From contig NZ_BBXC01000031.1 in the NCBI RefSeq assembly GCF_001570525.1, positions 1-64,000 on the forward strand: a stretch of DNA of 64,000 bases. The letters run 5' to 3'. A program made the translations under genes and the position numbers. Shown here one piece after another: positions 1-9,618 of this stretch (positions are counted from its first letter, which is position 1; each line of letters starts with the position of its first letter). The notes beneath the pieces are model-generated. The model searched no databases. It saw nothing but the letters and a program-made list of their open reading frames with translations, and was not told where the DNA came from. The stretch is from Herbidospora sakaeratensis (lineage in GTDB: Bacteria > Actinomycetota > Actinomycetes > Streptosporangiales > Streptosporangiaceae).

Positions 1-40
1 CGGGGCAGCTTCAAGCGGGGCAGCTCCAAACAGGACTGGT

Positions 41-1240
41 TCAGCGGGGTAGGACCGAGCGGACTCGGTGGAGGGCCTGCCTGCCGTGGTGGACAGCCGC
101 GGCCGCCGCGTGGAGTTCTTCTGGCGTTCGCGCCAGGTAGAGGGCCTGCTTGGCCGCCTCGTAGGCGTCCAGGGCCGCTCGCCAGTCGTGGCTGGGGCCG
201 CTGACCGCGTTGACCTTCATGTCGAAGTCGAGGGTGTCGATCTCCTCGCCGAAGCGGGTCACGTCTTCCTCGGCGACGCGGCGGGCCATCGCGAAGGTCG
301 CGTCGTGGCGGCGGTGGCGCTGGTGGCTGAGGCCCCAGACGATCAGGGTCAGGCTCAGGCCCAGGCCGCCGGCCAGGGCGATCAGCAGGGCGGGGGACAT
401 GCCCAGGACGCGCGAGGGGCCCTGGCGGCTGGTGGGCGCGGCCGTCGGGTCGCCGCCGGAGTCGGACGCGGGCTCCTCGGCCGGCGGTTCGAACGTCACG
501 CCCGTCGGCAGGTCGGCCGGGGTGCCCCGGGCGCCGGTCAGGTTCAGGTCGTCGGCCTGGACGAAGCTGGTCTTCTCGACGACCGCGCCGGTGAAGTCGG
601 CCCCCTGGAGCTCGGCCTGGGTGAACTGGGCCTCGGTGAGGTCGGTCTCCTTGAAGACCGCGTGCTGGAGCTGGGCCTGGCCGAACTCGGCCTCCTTCAT
701 CTTCGCCCGGGAGAAGTCGGCCGTTCGGCCCTTGACCTGGCCGAGCTCGGCCTCGTTGAGGTCGGCGCCGACGAGCTTGGCGTTGGTCAGCGTGACCTGG
801 GTCAGGTTGGCCCTGGTCATGACCGCGCCGGTGAGGTCGGCGTGGGGGAACTCGGCCTGGCCCGCCTCGACGTCGATGAGGGTCGCGCCGCGCAGGTCGG
901 CCTGCTTGGCCCGGAGCTGGCCCAGGTCGGCGGAGGTCAGGTCGGCGCCGCGGAGGTCGGCGTACTCGAGGTGGGCCTGGGTGAAGTCGGCCTCCTTCAT
1001 GGAGGCGTTGCGGAGGATCGCGCCCGTCAGGTCTTTCTGGGTGAAGTCGACCTCGTCGAGCTTGGCGCCGGTCAGGTCGGCGCAGCGGAGGTCGCTCGGG
1101 AGCTGGCGTCCGTTGGTGAAGTCGGCGCCGCGGAGTTTGGGGCCGGAGCCCTTCTGGCAGGGCGCGGCGGCCGCGTTCGCGGCGGTGGCCGGGACGAGGA
1201 CCAGGGACAGGGCGAAAGATAACGCGACGAGGGCACGCAC
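41..1240 (-). CDS. Secreted pentapeptide-repeat protein with membrane anchor and cytoplasmic tail
   Basis: The start is GTG 1240: AGGAGG lies nine bases upstream and the signal peptide (VRALVALSFALSLVLV..ANA) begins at once. The frame stays open to an ATG at 1315, which has no ribosome site and abuts a hairpin. The 399-residue product has about 200 residues of pentapeptide repeats (A-[DE]-[LF]-x-x), expected to fold as a right-handed beta-helix. A linker, one membrane segment (ALLIALAGGLGLSLTLIVWG) and a charged C-terminal segment of about 80 residues follow. That tail (EEDVTRFGEEI...HDWRAALDAYEAAK) resembles the tail of the upstream protein. Topology should place the repeats outside and the tail in the cytoplasm. 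The role is unknown; proximity to a WXG100/EccC pair only suggests a cell-envelope function. Confidence 0.85.
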   Translation of the reverse strand: MRALVALSFALSLVLVPATAANAAAAPCQKGSGPKLRGADFTNGRQLPSDLRCADLTGAKLDEVDFTQKDLTGAILRNASMKEADFTQAHLEYADLRGADLTSADLGQLRAKQADLRGATLIDVEAGQAEFPHADLTGAVMTRANLTQVTLTNAKLVGADLNEAELGQVKGRTADFSRAKMKEAEFGQAQLQHAVFKETDLTEAQFTQAELQGADFTGAVVEKTSFVQADDLNLTGARGTPADLPTGVTFEPPAEEPASDSGGDPTAAPTSRQGPSRVLGMSPALLIALAGGLGLSLTLIVWGLSHQRHRRHDATFAMARRVAEEDVTRFGEEIDTLDFDMKVNAVSGPSHDWRAALDAYEAAKQALYLARTPEELHAAAAAVHHGRQALHRVRSVLPR

Positions 1241-1323
1241 GGGAAACAGCCTCCTGAGGGGATGCTCCGAGTTTCTCACGCGCCCTTTCGCCCCGCTTGC
1301 AGTCACCTTGAACACATGAAAGA

Positions 1324-1356
1324 GCCCCGCGGAACCTCGTGAAAGGTCCGCGGGGC
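1324..1356. terminator. Hairpin terminator between two minus-strand genes
   Basis: GCCCCGCGGA and TCCGCGGGGC form a stem of about 12 bp with one bulge. It lies ten bases after the TAA of the upstream gene. TTTT follows the stem on the plus side and TCTTTC on the minus side. It probably separates the two genes transcriptionally. Confidence 0.65.
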
Positions 1357-1365
1357 CCGTGGGTT

Positions 1366-2733
1366 TTACCAGTCGCCGCCGAAGTCGCCGCCGCCGAAAT
1401 CGGAGCCGCCCCAGTCGCCGCCGCCGCCGAAGTCACCGCCGCCGCCGAGGTCGCCTCCGCCGTCGGCTGCCACGCCGTCGGCGTAGCCCGCGTCGTAGCC
1501 GTATCCGCCGTAGCCGAAGCCGCCGAAGGCGCTGCCGAGCATCGTGCCGACCAGCATGCCGGTCAGCAGGCCGTCGAAGCCGCCGTAGTAGCCGTTGGCG
1601 TAGGGCTGGTAGGCCGGGCCGGCCGCCCAGTAGGGCGCCCGCTGGCCGTTGGGCAGGACCACTTCGCGCATCTGCGGGTCGAAGCCGCGCTCGATCGCGT
1701 TGGCGTCCATGGCGCAGGCCGGGACGTCGCGGAGCGCGCCGCCGGGCGGGGCCCAGCGGACGTTGCGGACCGAGGGGCCGTGCTGGGGGTTGAAGAAGCA
1801 CGGGGGCAGCCGCTCGGGCAGCGGCAGCTGGTTGACCTTGGCCTTCACCACGGCCAGGGCGTAGCGGCCGTCTTCCAGGGTGGCGGTGACGTCGCGCAGT
1901 TCGTCGGCCCGCCTGACCTGGCCGAGCTGGACCTTCGCCTTCTCGTAGGAGTCGAGGGCGTGCTGCCAGTCGTGGTCGGTGCCGGCCGCCGGGAGCATCT
2001 TGGCGTCGAGGTCGAGCGAGGTGATCTCCTCGCCGAACTTGGTGACGTCTTCTTCGACCGTCTGCTTGACGGCCTTGAGCTCGGCGGCCTCCTTCTCCTC
2101 GCGCCGGCGCTTGTTCCGGCGGGAGATCAGCCAGATGCCGCCGCCGCCGACCACGGCGATGACGCCGAGGCCGATCCAGACACCCGCGTTGCCGCTGATC
2201 GTGTCGCCGGGGCCCTGCGCTCCCCGGGGGTTGCCCGAGAGCTGCATGTCGACCCGGTTCGTGAACTCCTGCATCACGGCGACCGGGTCCTTGACGTGGG
2301 CGTAGGCCGACTCGTTGGCGATCTTGCCGGCCGCGTTCTGCGGGAACGCGGTGCTCCCGGCGAACAGGCTGGTGCCGTCGAGGACCGCCACGGTCGCCGC
2401 GGAACGGCCCTCCTTGTCGAGCTGCGTGAGCAGGCCCGGGATGAACTGGGCGACGTTCGAGCGGGTCACGGTGCCCTCGGGCAGCGCGACGGCGTAGATC
2501 GGGAACTTCGAGTCCTCAAGCGCCTGGGTGATCTCGGACTGCTGGGCGCTCGTCAGGGGGGATCCGCTCACCGTGAACAGCGGGCTCGTCTTCCACGCAC
2601 CGACCACGGTCGCCGCGTCAGGAGGCGCGGCGGCGGCGCCCGCCGGGGGACTCACCAGGAAAAGGGCGGACAAGCCGACGAACAGGGCCGCGACGGCGGC
2701 CCCAAGGCGGCCTAGTGGGTGGGATTTTGTCAC
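1366..2733 (-). CDS. TPM-like membrane-anchored protein with Gly-rich tail
   Basis: GTG 2733 is the best start: GGAGGG lies seven bases upstream and a signal peptide (LGRLGAAVAALFVGLSALFLVS..AGA) follows. The frame extends to ATG 2796, but that part has no signal sequence. The product has 455 residues. An extracytoplasmic domain (about 40-160; QQSEITQALEDSKFPIYAVAL) resembles TPM-type domains. A membrane segment (VWIGLGVIAVVGGGGIWLI) and a basic stop-transfer (RRNKRRREEKE) follow. The cytoplasmic segment EEDVTKFGEEITSLDLD...HDWQHALDSYEKAK closely matches the tail of the pentapeptide protein downstream. The C-terminus is Gly/Asp/Trp-rich (DFGGGGDWGGSDFGG), as is common in TPM proteins. The function is not known. 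Confidence 0.8.
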   Translation of the reverse strand: MTKSHPLGRLGAAVAALFVGLSALFLVSPPAGAAAAPPDAATVVGAWKTSPLFTVSGSPLTSAQQSEITQALEDSKFPIYAVALPEGTVTRSNVAQFIPGLLTQLDKEGRSAATVAVLDGTSLFAGSTAFPQNAAGKIANESAYAHVKDPVAVMQEFTNRVDMQLSGNPRGAQGPGDTISGNAGVWIGLGVIAVVGGGGIWLISRRNKRRREEKEAAELKAVKQTVEEDVTKFGEEITSLDLDAKMLPAAGTDHDWQHALDSYEKAKVQLGQVRRADELRDVTATLEDGRYALAVVKAKVNQLPLPERLPPCFFNPQHGPSVRNVRWAPPGGALRDVPACAMDANAIERGFDPQMREVVLPNGQRAPYWAAGPAYQPYANGYYGGFDGLLTGMLVGTMLGSAFGGFGYGGYGYDAGYADGVAADGGGDLGGGGDFGGGGDWGGSDFGGGDFGGDW

Positions 2734-2854
2734 GATTCGGCCCTCCTTCGCCCATGAGGACGAACGGCGTTGCGCGATGGTTCCTCTGCACTCCACCGTA
2801 TCCGCCCGTGGACCGCGCCACGCGCGTGGATCGGCCTGCCCGGCAGGGGAAACG

Positions 2855-4600
2855 CTACGCGTCCTTGATCTCGCAGATCACCGACCCGGCGGTGACCGTC
2901 TGACCGACCCCGGCGGCCAGCCCGGTGATCACGCCGGCCTTGTGGGCGGTGAGCGGCTGCTCCATCTTCATGGCCTCCAGGACCACGATCGTGTCGCCGG
3001 GCGACACCGACTCGCCGTCTCCGGCGACGACCTTGACGATCGTCCCCTGCATCGGGCTCACCAGCGAGTCGCCGGACGCCGCCGCCTTCTTGGCCGCGCC
3101 GCCGGAGCGTTTGGGAGCCTTCTGTACGGATCTCGCCGTCCCCCCGCCCGAGAACCCCGACGGCAGGACCACCTCCAGCCGCTTGCCCCCGACCTCGACC
3201 GTGATCCGCTCACGGGCGGCCGGTTCGGCCGTCTCCTGGGCCCCGTCGTAGGGCGGGACGTCGTTCACGAACTCGGTCTCGATCCAGCGGGTGTGCACCG
3301 AGAACGGCTCGGAGACGAACGCCGGGTCGGTCACGACCTTCCGGTGGAACGGGATGACCGTGGGCATGCCCTCGACCTCGAACTCCGCCAGGGCCCGGCG
3401 GGCCCGCTCCAGCGCCTGGGCGCGCGTGGCGCCGGTGACGATCAGCTTCGCGACCAGCGAGTCGAACGACTGGGGGACCGTCATCCCGGCCTCGTACCCC
3501 GAGTCGAGCCGGACGCCCGGCCCCGACGGGGTGCGCAGCGCGGTCAGCGTGCCGGGGGCGGGCAGGAAGCCGCGCCCGGCGTCCTCGGCGTTCACGCGGA
3601 ACTCGAAGGAGTGGCCGCGCAGCTTGGGGTCGCCGTAGCCGAGGGTCTCGCCGTCGGCGATGCGGAACATCTCCCGCACCAGGTCGATGCCGGACACCTC
3701 CTCGGTCACCGGGTGCTCCACCTGGAGGCGGGTGTTGACCTCCAGGAAGGAGATCGTGCCGTCCTGGCCCACGAGGAACTCGCAGGTGCCGGCCCCCACG
3801 TAGCCCGCCTCGCGGAGGATGGCCTTCGAGCTGTCGTACAGGATGACCATCTGCTCCTCGGTGAGGAACGGCGCGGGGGCCTCCTCGACGAGCTTCTGGT
3901 GGCGGCGCTGGAGGGAGCAGTCGCGGGTCGAGACGACGACCACGTTGCCGTGGGAGTCGGCCAGGCACTGGGTCTCGACGTGGCGGGGGCGGTCGAGGTA
4001 ACGCTCGACGAAGCACTCGCCCCGGCCGAACGCGGTGACGGCCTCGCGCACCGCGGATTCGTACAGGTCGGGGATCTCCTCCGTGGTGCGGGCCACCTTG
4101 AGGCCGCGCCCGCCGCCGCCGAAGGCCGCCTTGATCGCGATCGGCAGGCCGTTCTCGGCGGCGAACGCGACGACCTCCTCCACGCCGGAGACGGGGTCGG
4201 GGGTGCCCGCCACGAGGGGGGCGCCGACCCGCTGGGCGATGTGCCGCGCCTGCACCTTGTCGCCGAGCGCCATGATCGCCGACGGGGGCGGGCCGATCCA
4301 GGTCAGCCCGGCGTCGATGACGGCCTGGGCGAAGCCCGCGTTCTCGGCGAGGAAGCCGTAACCGGGGTGCACCGCGTCGGCCCCGGTCTCGCGGGCCACC
4401 TTGAGCAGTTTCTCGATGTCCAGGTATGTCTCAGCGGGGCTCTGCCCGCCCAGCGCGTGGGCCTCGTCGGCCACTCTGACGTGCAGGGCGTCCAGATCCT
4501 GGTCCGCGTACACGGCGACGCTCGCCAGACCCGCGTCCGCGCACGCCCGGGCGATCCGAACGGCGATCTCGCCCCGATTGGCGATCAGGACCTTCTGCAC
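2855..4600 (-). CDS. accA: Acetyl-/propionyl-CoA carboxylase alpha subunit (biotin carboxylase + BCCP)
   Basis: This 581-residue subunit carboxylates its own biotin with ATP and bicarbonate, then passes the carboxyl group to a beta subunit to make malonyl-CoA or methylmalonyl-CoA. [20 protein letters not shown] is the standard biotin carboxylase start. The ATP-grasp domain holds the glycine-rich loop [13 protein letters not shown] and the catalytic region [17 protein letters not shown] linker leads to the C-terminal biotinyl domain, with the target lysine in EAMKMEQP near residue 545. The fused layout and length match actinobacterial AccA3/PccA/BccA. The partner beta and epsilon subunits lie at 24.6-26.4 kb and the biotin ligase at 32.9 kb. 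The exact acyl-CoA substrate cannot be read from this subunit. Confidence 0.95.
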   Translation of the reverse strand: MQKVLIANRGEIAVRIARACADAGLASVAVYADQDLDALHVRVADEAHALGGQSPAETYLDIEKLLKVARETGADAVHPGYGFLAENAGFAQAVIDAGLTWIGPPPSAIMALGDKVQARHIAQRVGAPLVAGTPDPVSGVEEVVAFAAENGLPIAIKAAFGGGGRGLKVARTTEEIPDLYESAVREAVTAFGRGECFVERYLDRPRHVETQCLADSHGNVVVVSTRDCSLQRRHQKLVEEAPAPFLTEEQMVILYDSSKAILREAGYVGAGTCEFLVGQDGTISFLEVNTRLQVEHPVTEEVSGIDLVREMFRIADGETLGYGDPKLRGHSFEFRVNAEDAGRGFLPAPGTLTALRTPSGPGVRLDSGYEAGMTVPQSFDSLVAKLIVTGATRAQALERARRALAEFEVEGMPTVIPFHRKVVTDPAFVSEPFSVHTRWIETEFVNDVPPYDGAQETAEPAARERITVEVGGKRLEVVLPSGFSGGGTARSVQKAPKRSGGAAKKAAASGDSLVSPMQGTIVKVVAGDGESVSPGDTIVVLEAMKMEQPLTAHKAGVITGLAAGVGQTVTAGSVICEIKDA

Positions 4601-4804
4601 CGGGAGCTCCTATCCCTCGACCTGAGACTGGAGTGTAAGGATCCTCGGCCGGTGACCAACTGCCGACCCGGGTTTGGGCCGGTTTTTCACCGTTGACCTC
4701 CCCAAAACAGCCCCGGCTTATAGCGACTGCGCATAACCGGTGCTCAGGACCGGTCCGGCGTCTACGGTGAGGGCGCCATATCGGTGTCCGTGAAGGGAAA
4801 AAAG

Positions 4805-5077
4805 ATGAGTCAGAGCTTGCTCGGCGGCGACCCGGCGGAGATGCAGACCATGGCCGCCCAGTTCACCCAGCAGGCCGACCAGGTCCGCGCGACGATGGCC
4901 ACCCTCGACCGCGAGGCCGCCAAGGTCGGCTCGGTCTGGACCGGCCCCGGAGCCGAACGGTTCCGCGACGCCTGGCAGAACTACCGGGCGGCCTTCCAGC
5001 GCATGTCGGAGGAGCTCAACGAGGCGTCCCGGACCATCAACACCTACCGGGGCAACATCGAGTCCGCCACCCGCTGA
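4805..5077 (+). CDS. WXG100 family type VII secretion substrate (ESAT-6-like)
   Basis: The start is ATG 4805, with AAGGGA seven bases upstream; a GTG at 4784 in the same frame is less likely. The 90-residue product has the size and helical hairpin character of WXG100 proteins, with W45-T46-G47 (SVWTGPGAERF) at the turn. Such proteins form dimers and leave through the FtsK/SpoIIIE-type EccC/EssC ATPase. The converging gene next door encodes exactly that ATPase. The C-terminus (TYRGNIESATR) has no exact YxxxD/E export signal. It may be a substrate or a structural co-secreted factor. Confidence 0.92.
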   Translation: MSQSLLGGDPAEMQTMAAQFTQQADQVRATMATLDREAAKVGSVWTGPGAERFRDAWQNYRAAFQRMSEELNEASRTINTYRGNIESATR

Positions 5078-5084
5078 ACCAGTG

Positions 5085-5115
5085 GGCGTGGTTCCCTCGC
5101 GCCGGGAACCACGCC
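5085..5115. terminator. Bidirectional terminator between WXG100 gene and EccC gene
   Basis: A perfect 12-bp stem (GGCGTGGTTCCC / GGGAACCACGCC) with a 7-nt loop is followed by TTT. It sits in the 47-bp gap between convergent stops, so it can serve both genes. Confidence 0.85.
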
Positions 5116-5124
5116 TTTCGTCCG

Positions 5125-8100
5125 TCAGGGGACGGCCGTCTGGATCGGGGTGGCCGTGCCCGAGACGATCAGCAGGCCCCGGCCCGCCGGGCCGCCGCCC
5201 GTCGCGCCCCTGGGGAGGCGCACGTTGAACAGGTCGCCGTCGGCCGGGCTCTGGACCGACAGCAGCAGGCCCGTGCGGGCCTTGCGGGCCTCGGCCACGA
5301 AGCCCCGGTACGCCGTCGCCAGGTCGCCCGTGGTGCCCGCGATCAGCAGGCCGTGGTCGCCGTCCCGCGCCGTGCGGAGGATCTCGTCGAGGGCCGTGCC
5401 GAGCGCCGAGTCGGGGGAGATGAGCTCGGCGTCGTCCACGATCACCACGTAGTTCTCCTGGCCCTCCAGCAGCTTCATCGGGTCGTGCGCCCCGGGCAGG
5501 CCCCCGAAGCCCCCGCCGGCCGCCGCCTGGTCGTCTTCCCGCACGCTGCGCGCGTTGCCGTCGAGCACCGCCAGCACGCCTCTCAGCTCCCGCAGCGGGC
5601 TCCGGCGCGGCGCGATCACGAGCACCGGCACGTCGCGGTCGAGCAGCGACTGCGCCGCCGTCAGCAACGTCGACGAACGCCCCGACCGCGACGGCCCGGC
5701 GATCACCGCCGCCGGGCCCTGGGCGAGCAGGTCGACGCCCATCGGGGCCAGCGCGTCGCCGCCCGCCCCCAGGAGGGCCCACAGGCGCGAGGGCGGCCGG
5801 AAGCCGCGGACGAGACCCATCGCCTGGTCGGCGGTGATGCGGGCGGGCAGCGCGTCGACCCGCAGCGGGCGGTTGACCGTCGCGGGGGCGGCCGCGCGGG
5901 CGAGCGACTGGAGCGCCGCGACCTGCGCCGGGCCCGAGGGGTCGTCGGCCAGCAGGGCGATCTGGCTCTCCACGATGCCGTGTTCGCTCATCGACAACGC
6001 CCGCCCGTTGGGCATCGCCGTCGGCACGTTCTTCGCCGGGAGCCCGGCCAGGCCGTAGTCGGCCGGGTCGGACAGCCGCAGCACCAGCCGGTCGTCGAAC
6101 ACCGTCGAGATCTGGCCGATCAGGCCCGACCGGTCGGAGGTCACCACGGCCCGCAGGCCCACGGCCGGGCCCTCGCGGAGGATCTGCATCACCCCGTCGA
6201 CCAGCCGGCCGTAGTCGTAGTTCTCGAAGGCCGCGACGAACCCCTCCCACCGGTCGATCATCAGCAGCAGCCACGGCTCCTTCAGCCCGGCCGCGCGGGC
6301 CTCGGCCAGCGACGCGAAACCGGCCTCGGCGAGCAACTGCTGCCGTCGCGCGATCTCGGCCCGCAACCGGGCCAGCAGCCGCTCGACCCGGTCGAGCTGG
6401 TCGCGGGTGACGACCGCGCCGCAGTGGGGCAGCGCGACCAGCGGCAGCAGCGCGCCCGAGCCGCAGTCGATCGCGTGCAGGTGCAGGTCGTCGGCGGTGA
6501 CCTGGCCGGCCAGCGAACCGGCGATGGTGCGCAGGGCGGTCGAGCGGCCGCTGCGGGCGGTGCCGGCGATCAGCAGGTGGCCGGGGCCCAGCGTCAGGGG
6601 GCGGCGCCGTTGCGCCCACGGCAGGTCGGTCACGCCGAACGCGATCGTCTCGCCGCCGACCTCGGGCAGCGCGACCTGGTCGGTGAGCGGGGGCAACCAG
6701 GGGCTCGGCTGCTTGGGCACCCCGCGCGACACCTCGATCACCCGGTCGACCAGGCGGGCCAGGTCGGTCGTCCCGGCCAGCTCGGAGACCAGGGTGCTCG
6801 CCGGCGGACGCCCCAGGGCCTCCCAGGGCAGGTCGGTCACCCGTACCTGCCCGGGCGGCCCGCCCCCGCCGGGCGCCCGCCCCCCGATGCGAGCGGCCTG
6901 GACGGCCACCGCCGGCCCCGCGCCCGACCGGACGTAACAACGCCCGGGGGTGGACTTGGGGATGTGGGCGGCCTCCGGCCCGTCGATGACGTCGGCCGAC
7001 TCGCGGGCGTCGGTGACCCGCAGCGCGATCCGGAGCGACGTGTTGGCCTGGATGTCGGCGGTCACCACACCGGCGGGACGCTGGGTGGCGAGGATGAGGT
7101 GGATGCCCAGCGACCGGCCCCGGCGGGCGATGTCGACCAGGCCCTCGACGAACTCGGGCAACTCCGCGACCAGGGCGGCGAACTCGTCGATGATCAGCAC
7201 CAGGCGCGGCATCGGCTCCCGGACGCCGGTCGTCCGCACGGCGGCCCGGCCGAAGATGCCGGGCGCGGTGGCCTGCCGGACGCCGGTGGCGCCCATGATC
7301 CAGGTCGTGCCGCGGTCGTCGAGGTAGTCGTCGACGTCCTTGGCCCCCGCGTCGAGCAGCAGCCGCTCCCGGCGGCGGATCTCGGCGGCCAGCGACGCCA
7401 GCGCACGCTGGGTGAGGTGGGCGTCGAGGTCGCTGACCATGCCGACCGTGTGGGGCAGCCGGACGCACTCCTTGAACGCCGCGCCGCCCTTGTAGTCGAC
7501 CAGCACGAACGTCATCTCGTCGGGCCGGTTGACCGCCGCCAGCGAACTGATCAGCGTCTGCAGCAGCTCCGACTTGCCGGCGCCGGTCGTGCCGGCGATC
7601 AGCGCGTGCGGGCCGTCGCGGCGCAGGTCGATGGCGAACGGCCCGTCGGGGCCCACGCCCAGGATCGCCCGGGTCGACCGGCCGGGGTTGTCGGGTACGT
7701 CGATCAGGTCGAGCAGCCGCGCCGAGTCGGGCAGCGCGGCCGACGGGTCGTCGCGGCTCACGTCGCGCAGGGGCGCCAGCGAGCGGGCCAGCCGGTCGGC
7801 CCACGCGGGGGAGACGTGGTCGGGGCGGATCGCGCCGAGGGCGTCGAGGCCGCCGCCGCGCAGCCGGATCGTGCCGTCGTCCTCGTCGCAGGCCACGACC
7901 GTGGCGCACTCCTCCGGCAGCAGCGATTGGGCGTCGTCGATCGCGATCGTGTAGACCCCCGCGGGCGGGCCCTGGCGCAGCACCTGCGGCATGCCGGGCA
8001 GCGCCCGCATCGCCTGGGCGCCGTCGAGCACGACCAGCACGTCGTAGGGCCGTTCGTCGTAGGTGCCGAACGACGGCTCGCTCTGCTTGGGGGCGCCCCG

Positions 8101-9618
8101 GCCCAGGTCGTTCCAGCTCGACGGGCCGCCGGTCAACCGGCCCGGCTTCAGCAGCGGGCCGCCCTCGTCGCCCTGGCGCTCGGTGATCAGGGCGGCCAGT
8201 TCGGCCACCCGCCGGGCGGCCGACTCCAGGTCGCCGCCGACTGAGGCCAGGCTGCCGGTCGCGTGGGTGACGCAGTGGGGCAACCAGCGCACCCAGCTCC
8301 ACTGCGACGCGCCGTCGGGGCTCGCCGACAACACCACGATCGCCAGGTCGCGCGGGCTGTGCAGGGTGGCGGCCTGGGCCACCAGCCAGCGGGCGACCGC
8401 GAGCGCGGCCGGCCGGGGGCCGGTCACGCCGGCGACGCCGAGCCGCCGCATCGCCAGCGCCACCGGGACGTCGCGGGCCGGCGGCACCCGCTCGGGGGCG
8501 GGCGGCTCGAAGGCGATCTCGGCGGGCAGGTCGGCCAGGCCCACGCGCAGCCGCAGCGCGTCGGGGTCGTGGGTGCGCCGCTCCCACAACCGCCGCCGGG
8601 GGCCGGTCGCGGTCAGCAGCAGCTCGGCCGGGTCGGGGGCGGCCGCCCGCCGGGCCGCCTCGTCGGCCGCGCGGGCCTTCTCGACCGCGCGGTGGAAGGA
8701 CTCCATGGCCGCCTTGTGGTCCTTGACGGCCTGGCGGTACTGCTTGCGGCCGTGCCGCCGGTCGCTGGCCCACTGGCCGATCATGATCATCGGGGTCATG
8801 AACGCGATCAGCAGGAAGTACCAGTTCTTGAACGCCCACGCCATGACCAGCCCGAACGCGGCCGGCAGGAACGCCGCCAGCAGTTGCAGCCGGGCCCCCT
8901 CGGCCCTGCGGGGCTCCTGCGGCACCTCGATCTTGGCCACCCGCTCGGGCGGCACCAGCCGGGGCGGCCGGTTGTACGCCAGCCCGCCGTCGGGCAGCGC
9001 GTCGAGGTGGGCGTCGGGCGGCTCGACGCGGCCGACCGTGAAGACCGAGTGGCCGATCGCCAGCACGGCGTCCTCAGGCCAGTCGACCGGCTCGGTCACC
9101 GGTTCGCCGGCCAGCCGCAGCGGCGCCTCGCCGACCGGCTCGACCGTGATCGCGGTCGGCCCCAGCCGCACCACCGCCGCCTCGGGCGGGAGAAGAGGGT
9201 CGGCCACCGCCACGGCGCACGCCGGATCGCCGCCGATCACGTGTGCGCCAAGCCCCAGGCGGTGGACCGACCCGGCTCCCGGGCCGCCGGCGACCCGCAA
9301 CTCGGCCGTGCCGCCGGGCTCCTCGACCACGGTCGCGGCCGCCCCGGCGGGGTCGAGCGCCACCCGGTCGCCGTCGCGCAGCAGGCCGAACACGCGGGCG
9401 TCGGCGGGCAGCGGACGCCCGTCGAGCCACAACACGCCGTCGGGGGCCTGCTCCCGGTCGATGCCGTACGGCGCCCGCGCTCGCGGGAGCCGCACGACGT
9501 TGCCCAGGTTGCGGGTGTCGAGGGCGGTGGCCAGGCCGGTGGCCGTGGTCGACTCGTCGCCGTCGACGATCACGTCACGGTGACCGGCGCCGCCGACGAC
9601 GGTGAGGGTGATCCGCAT
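5125..9618 (-). CDS. FHA-domain FtsK/SpoIIIE-type ATPase, type VII secretion EccC/EssC-like
   Basis: This 1497-residue protein should be the motor of a type VII secretion system. The N-terminal ~210 residues look like a ubiquitin/FHA-type region (MRITLTVVGGAGHRDVIVDG; later HVIGGDPACAVAVADPLL), as in Firmicute EssC. Two adjacent membrane segments lie near 250-290 (LPAAFGLVMAWAF, YFLLIAFMTPMIMIG), then a coiled-coil-like stretch rich in Ala, Lys and Glu. Three RecA-like ATPase modules follow. Module 1 has a canonical P-loop (GTTGAGKSELL, about 675) and Walker B (LVLIIDEFAAL). Modules 2 (GTARSGRSTAL, about 1020) and 3 (GPSRSGRSSTL, about 1310) have Arg in place of the P-loop Lys and may bind substrate rather than hydrolyse ATP. 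No EccB, EccD, EccE or mycosin gene lies in the window. Confidence 0.93.
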   Translation of the reverse strand: MRITLTVVGGAGHRDVIVDGDESTTATGLATALDTRNLGNVVRLPRARAPYGIDREQAPDGVLWLDGRPLPADARVFGLLRDGDRVALDPAGAAATVVEEPGGTAELRVAGGPGAGSVHRLGLGAHVIGGDPACAVAVADPLLPPEAAVVRLGPTAITVEPVGEAPLRLAGEPVTEPVDWPEDAVLAIGHSVFTVGRVEPPDAHLDALPDGGLAYNRPPRLVPPERVAKIEVPQEPRRAEGARLQLLAAFLPAAFGLVMAWAFKNWYFLLIAFMTPMIMIGQWASDRRHGRKQYRQAVKDHKAAMESFHRAVEKARAADEAARRAAAPDPAELLLTATGPRRRLWERRTHDPDALRLRVGLADLPAEIAFEPPAPERVPPARDVPVALAMRRLGVAGVTGPRPAALAVARWLVAQAATLHSPRDLAIVVLSASPDGASQWSWVRWLPHCVTHATGSLASVGGDLESAARRVAELAALITERQGDEGGPLLKPGRLTGGPSSWNDLGRGAPKQSEPSFGTYDERPYDVLVVLDGAQAMRALPGMPQVLRQGPPAGVYTIAIDDAQSLLPEECATVVACDEDDGTIRLRGGGLDALGAIRPDHVSPAWADRLARSLAPLRDVSRDDPSAALPDSARLLDLIDVPDNPGRSTRAILGVGPDGPFAIDLRRDGPHALIAGTTGAGKSELLQTLISSLAAVNRPDEMTFVLVDYKGGAAFKECVRLPHTVGMVSDLDAHLTQRALASLAAEIRRRERLLLDAGAKDVDDYLDDRGTTWIMGATGVRQATAPGIFGRAAVRTTGVREPMPRLVLIIDEFAALVAELPEFVEGLVDIARRGRSLGIHLILATQRPAGVVTADIQANTSLRIALRVTDARESADVIDGPEAAHIPKSTPGRCYVRSGAGPAVAVQAARIGGRAPGGGGPPGQVRVTDLPWEALGRPPASTLVSELAGTTDLARLVDRVIEVSRGVPKQPSPWLPPLTDQVALPEVGGETIAFGVTDLPWAQRRRPLTLGPGHLLIAGTARSGRSTALRTIAGSLAGQVTADDLHLHAIDCGSGALLPLVALPHCGAVVTRDQLDRVERLLARLRAEIARRQQLLAEAGFASLAEARAAGLKEPWLLLMIDRWEGFVAAFENYDYGRLVDGVMQILREGPAVGLRAVVTSDRSGLIGQISTVFDDRLVLRLSDPADYGLAGLPAKNVPTAMPNGRALSMSEHGIVESQIALLADDPSGPAQVAALQSLARAAAPATVNRPLRVDALPARITADQAMGLVRGFRPPSRLWALLGAGGDALAPMGVDLLAQGPAAVIAGPSRSGRSSTLLTAAQSLLDRDVPVLVIAPRRSPLRELRGVLAVLDGNARSVREDDQAAAGGGFGGLPGAHDPMKLLEGQENYVVIVDDAELISPDSALGTALDEILRTARDGDHGLLIAGTTGDLATAYRGFVAEARKARTGLLLSVQSPADGDLFNVRLPRGATGGGPAGRGLLIVSGTATPIQTAVP

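Noticed and set aside
68-1319. Long plus-strand frames opposite the pentapeptide gene
   Set aside because: They mirror the codon bias of the real gene; translations are low-complexity Val/Gly/Leu/Ala repeats without family features.
5353-8244. 963-codon plus-strand frame opposite the EccC gene
   Set aside because: Antisense shadow of a GC-rich gene; the composition (Arg, Gln, Gly, Pro, His) is typical of such shadows and the opposite strand encodes a clear FtsK family protein.
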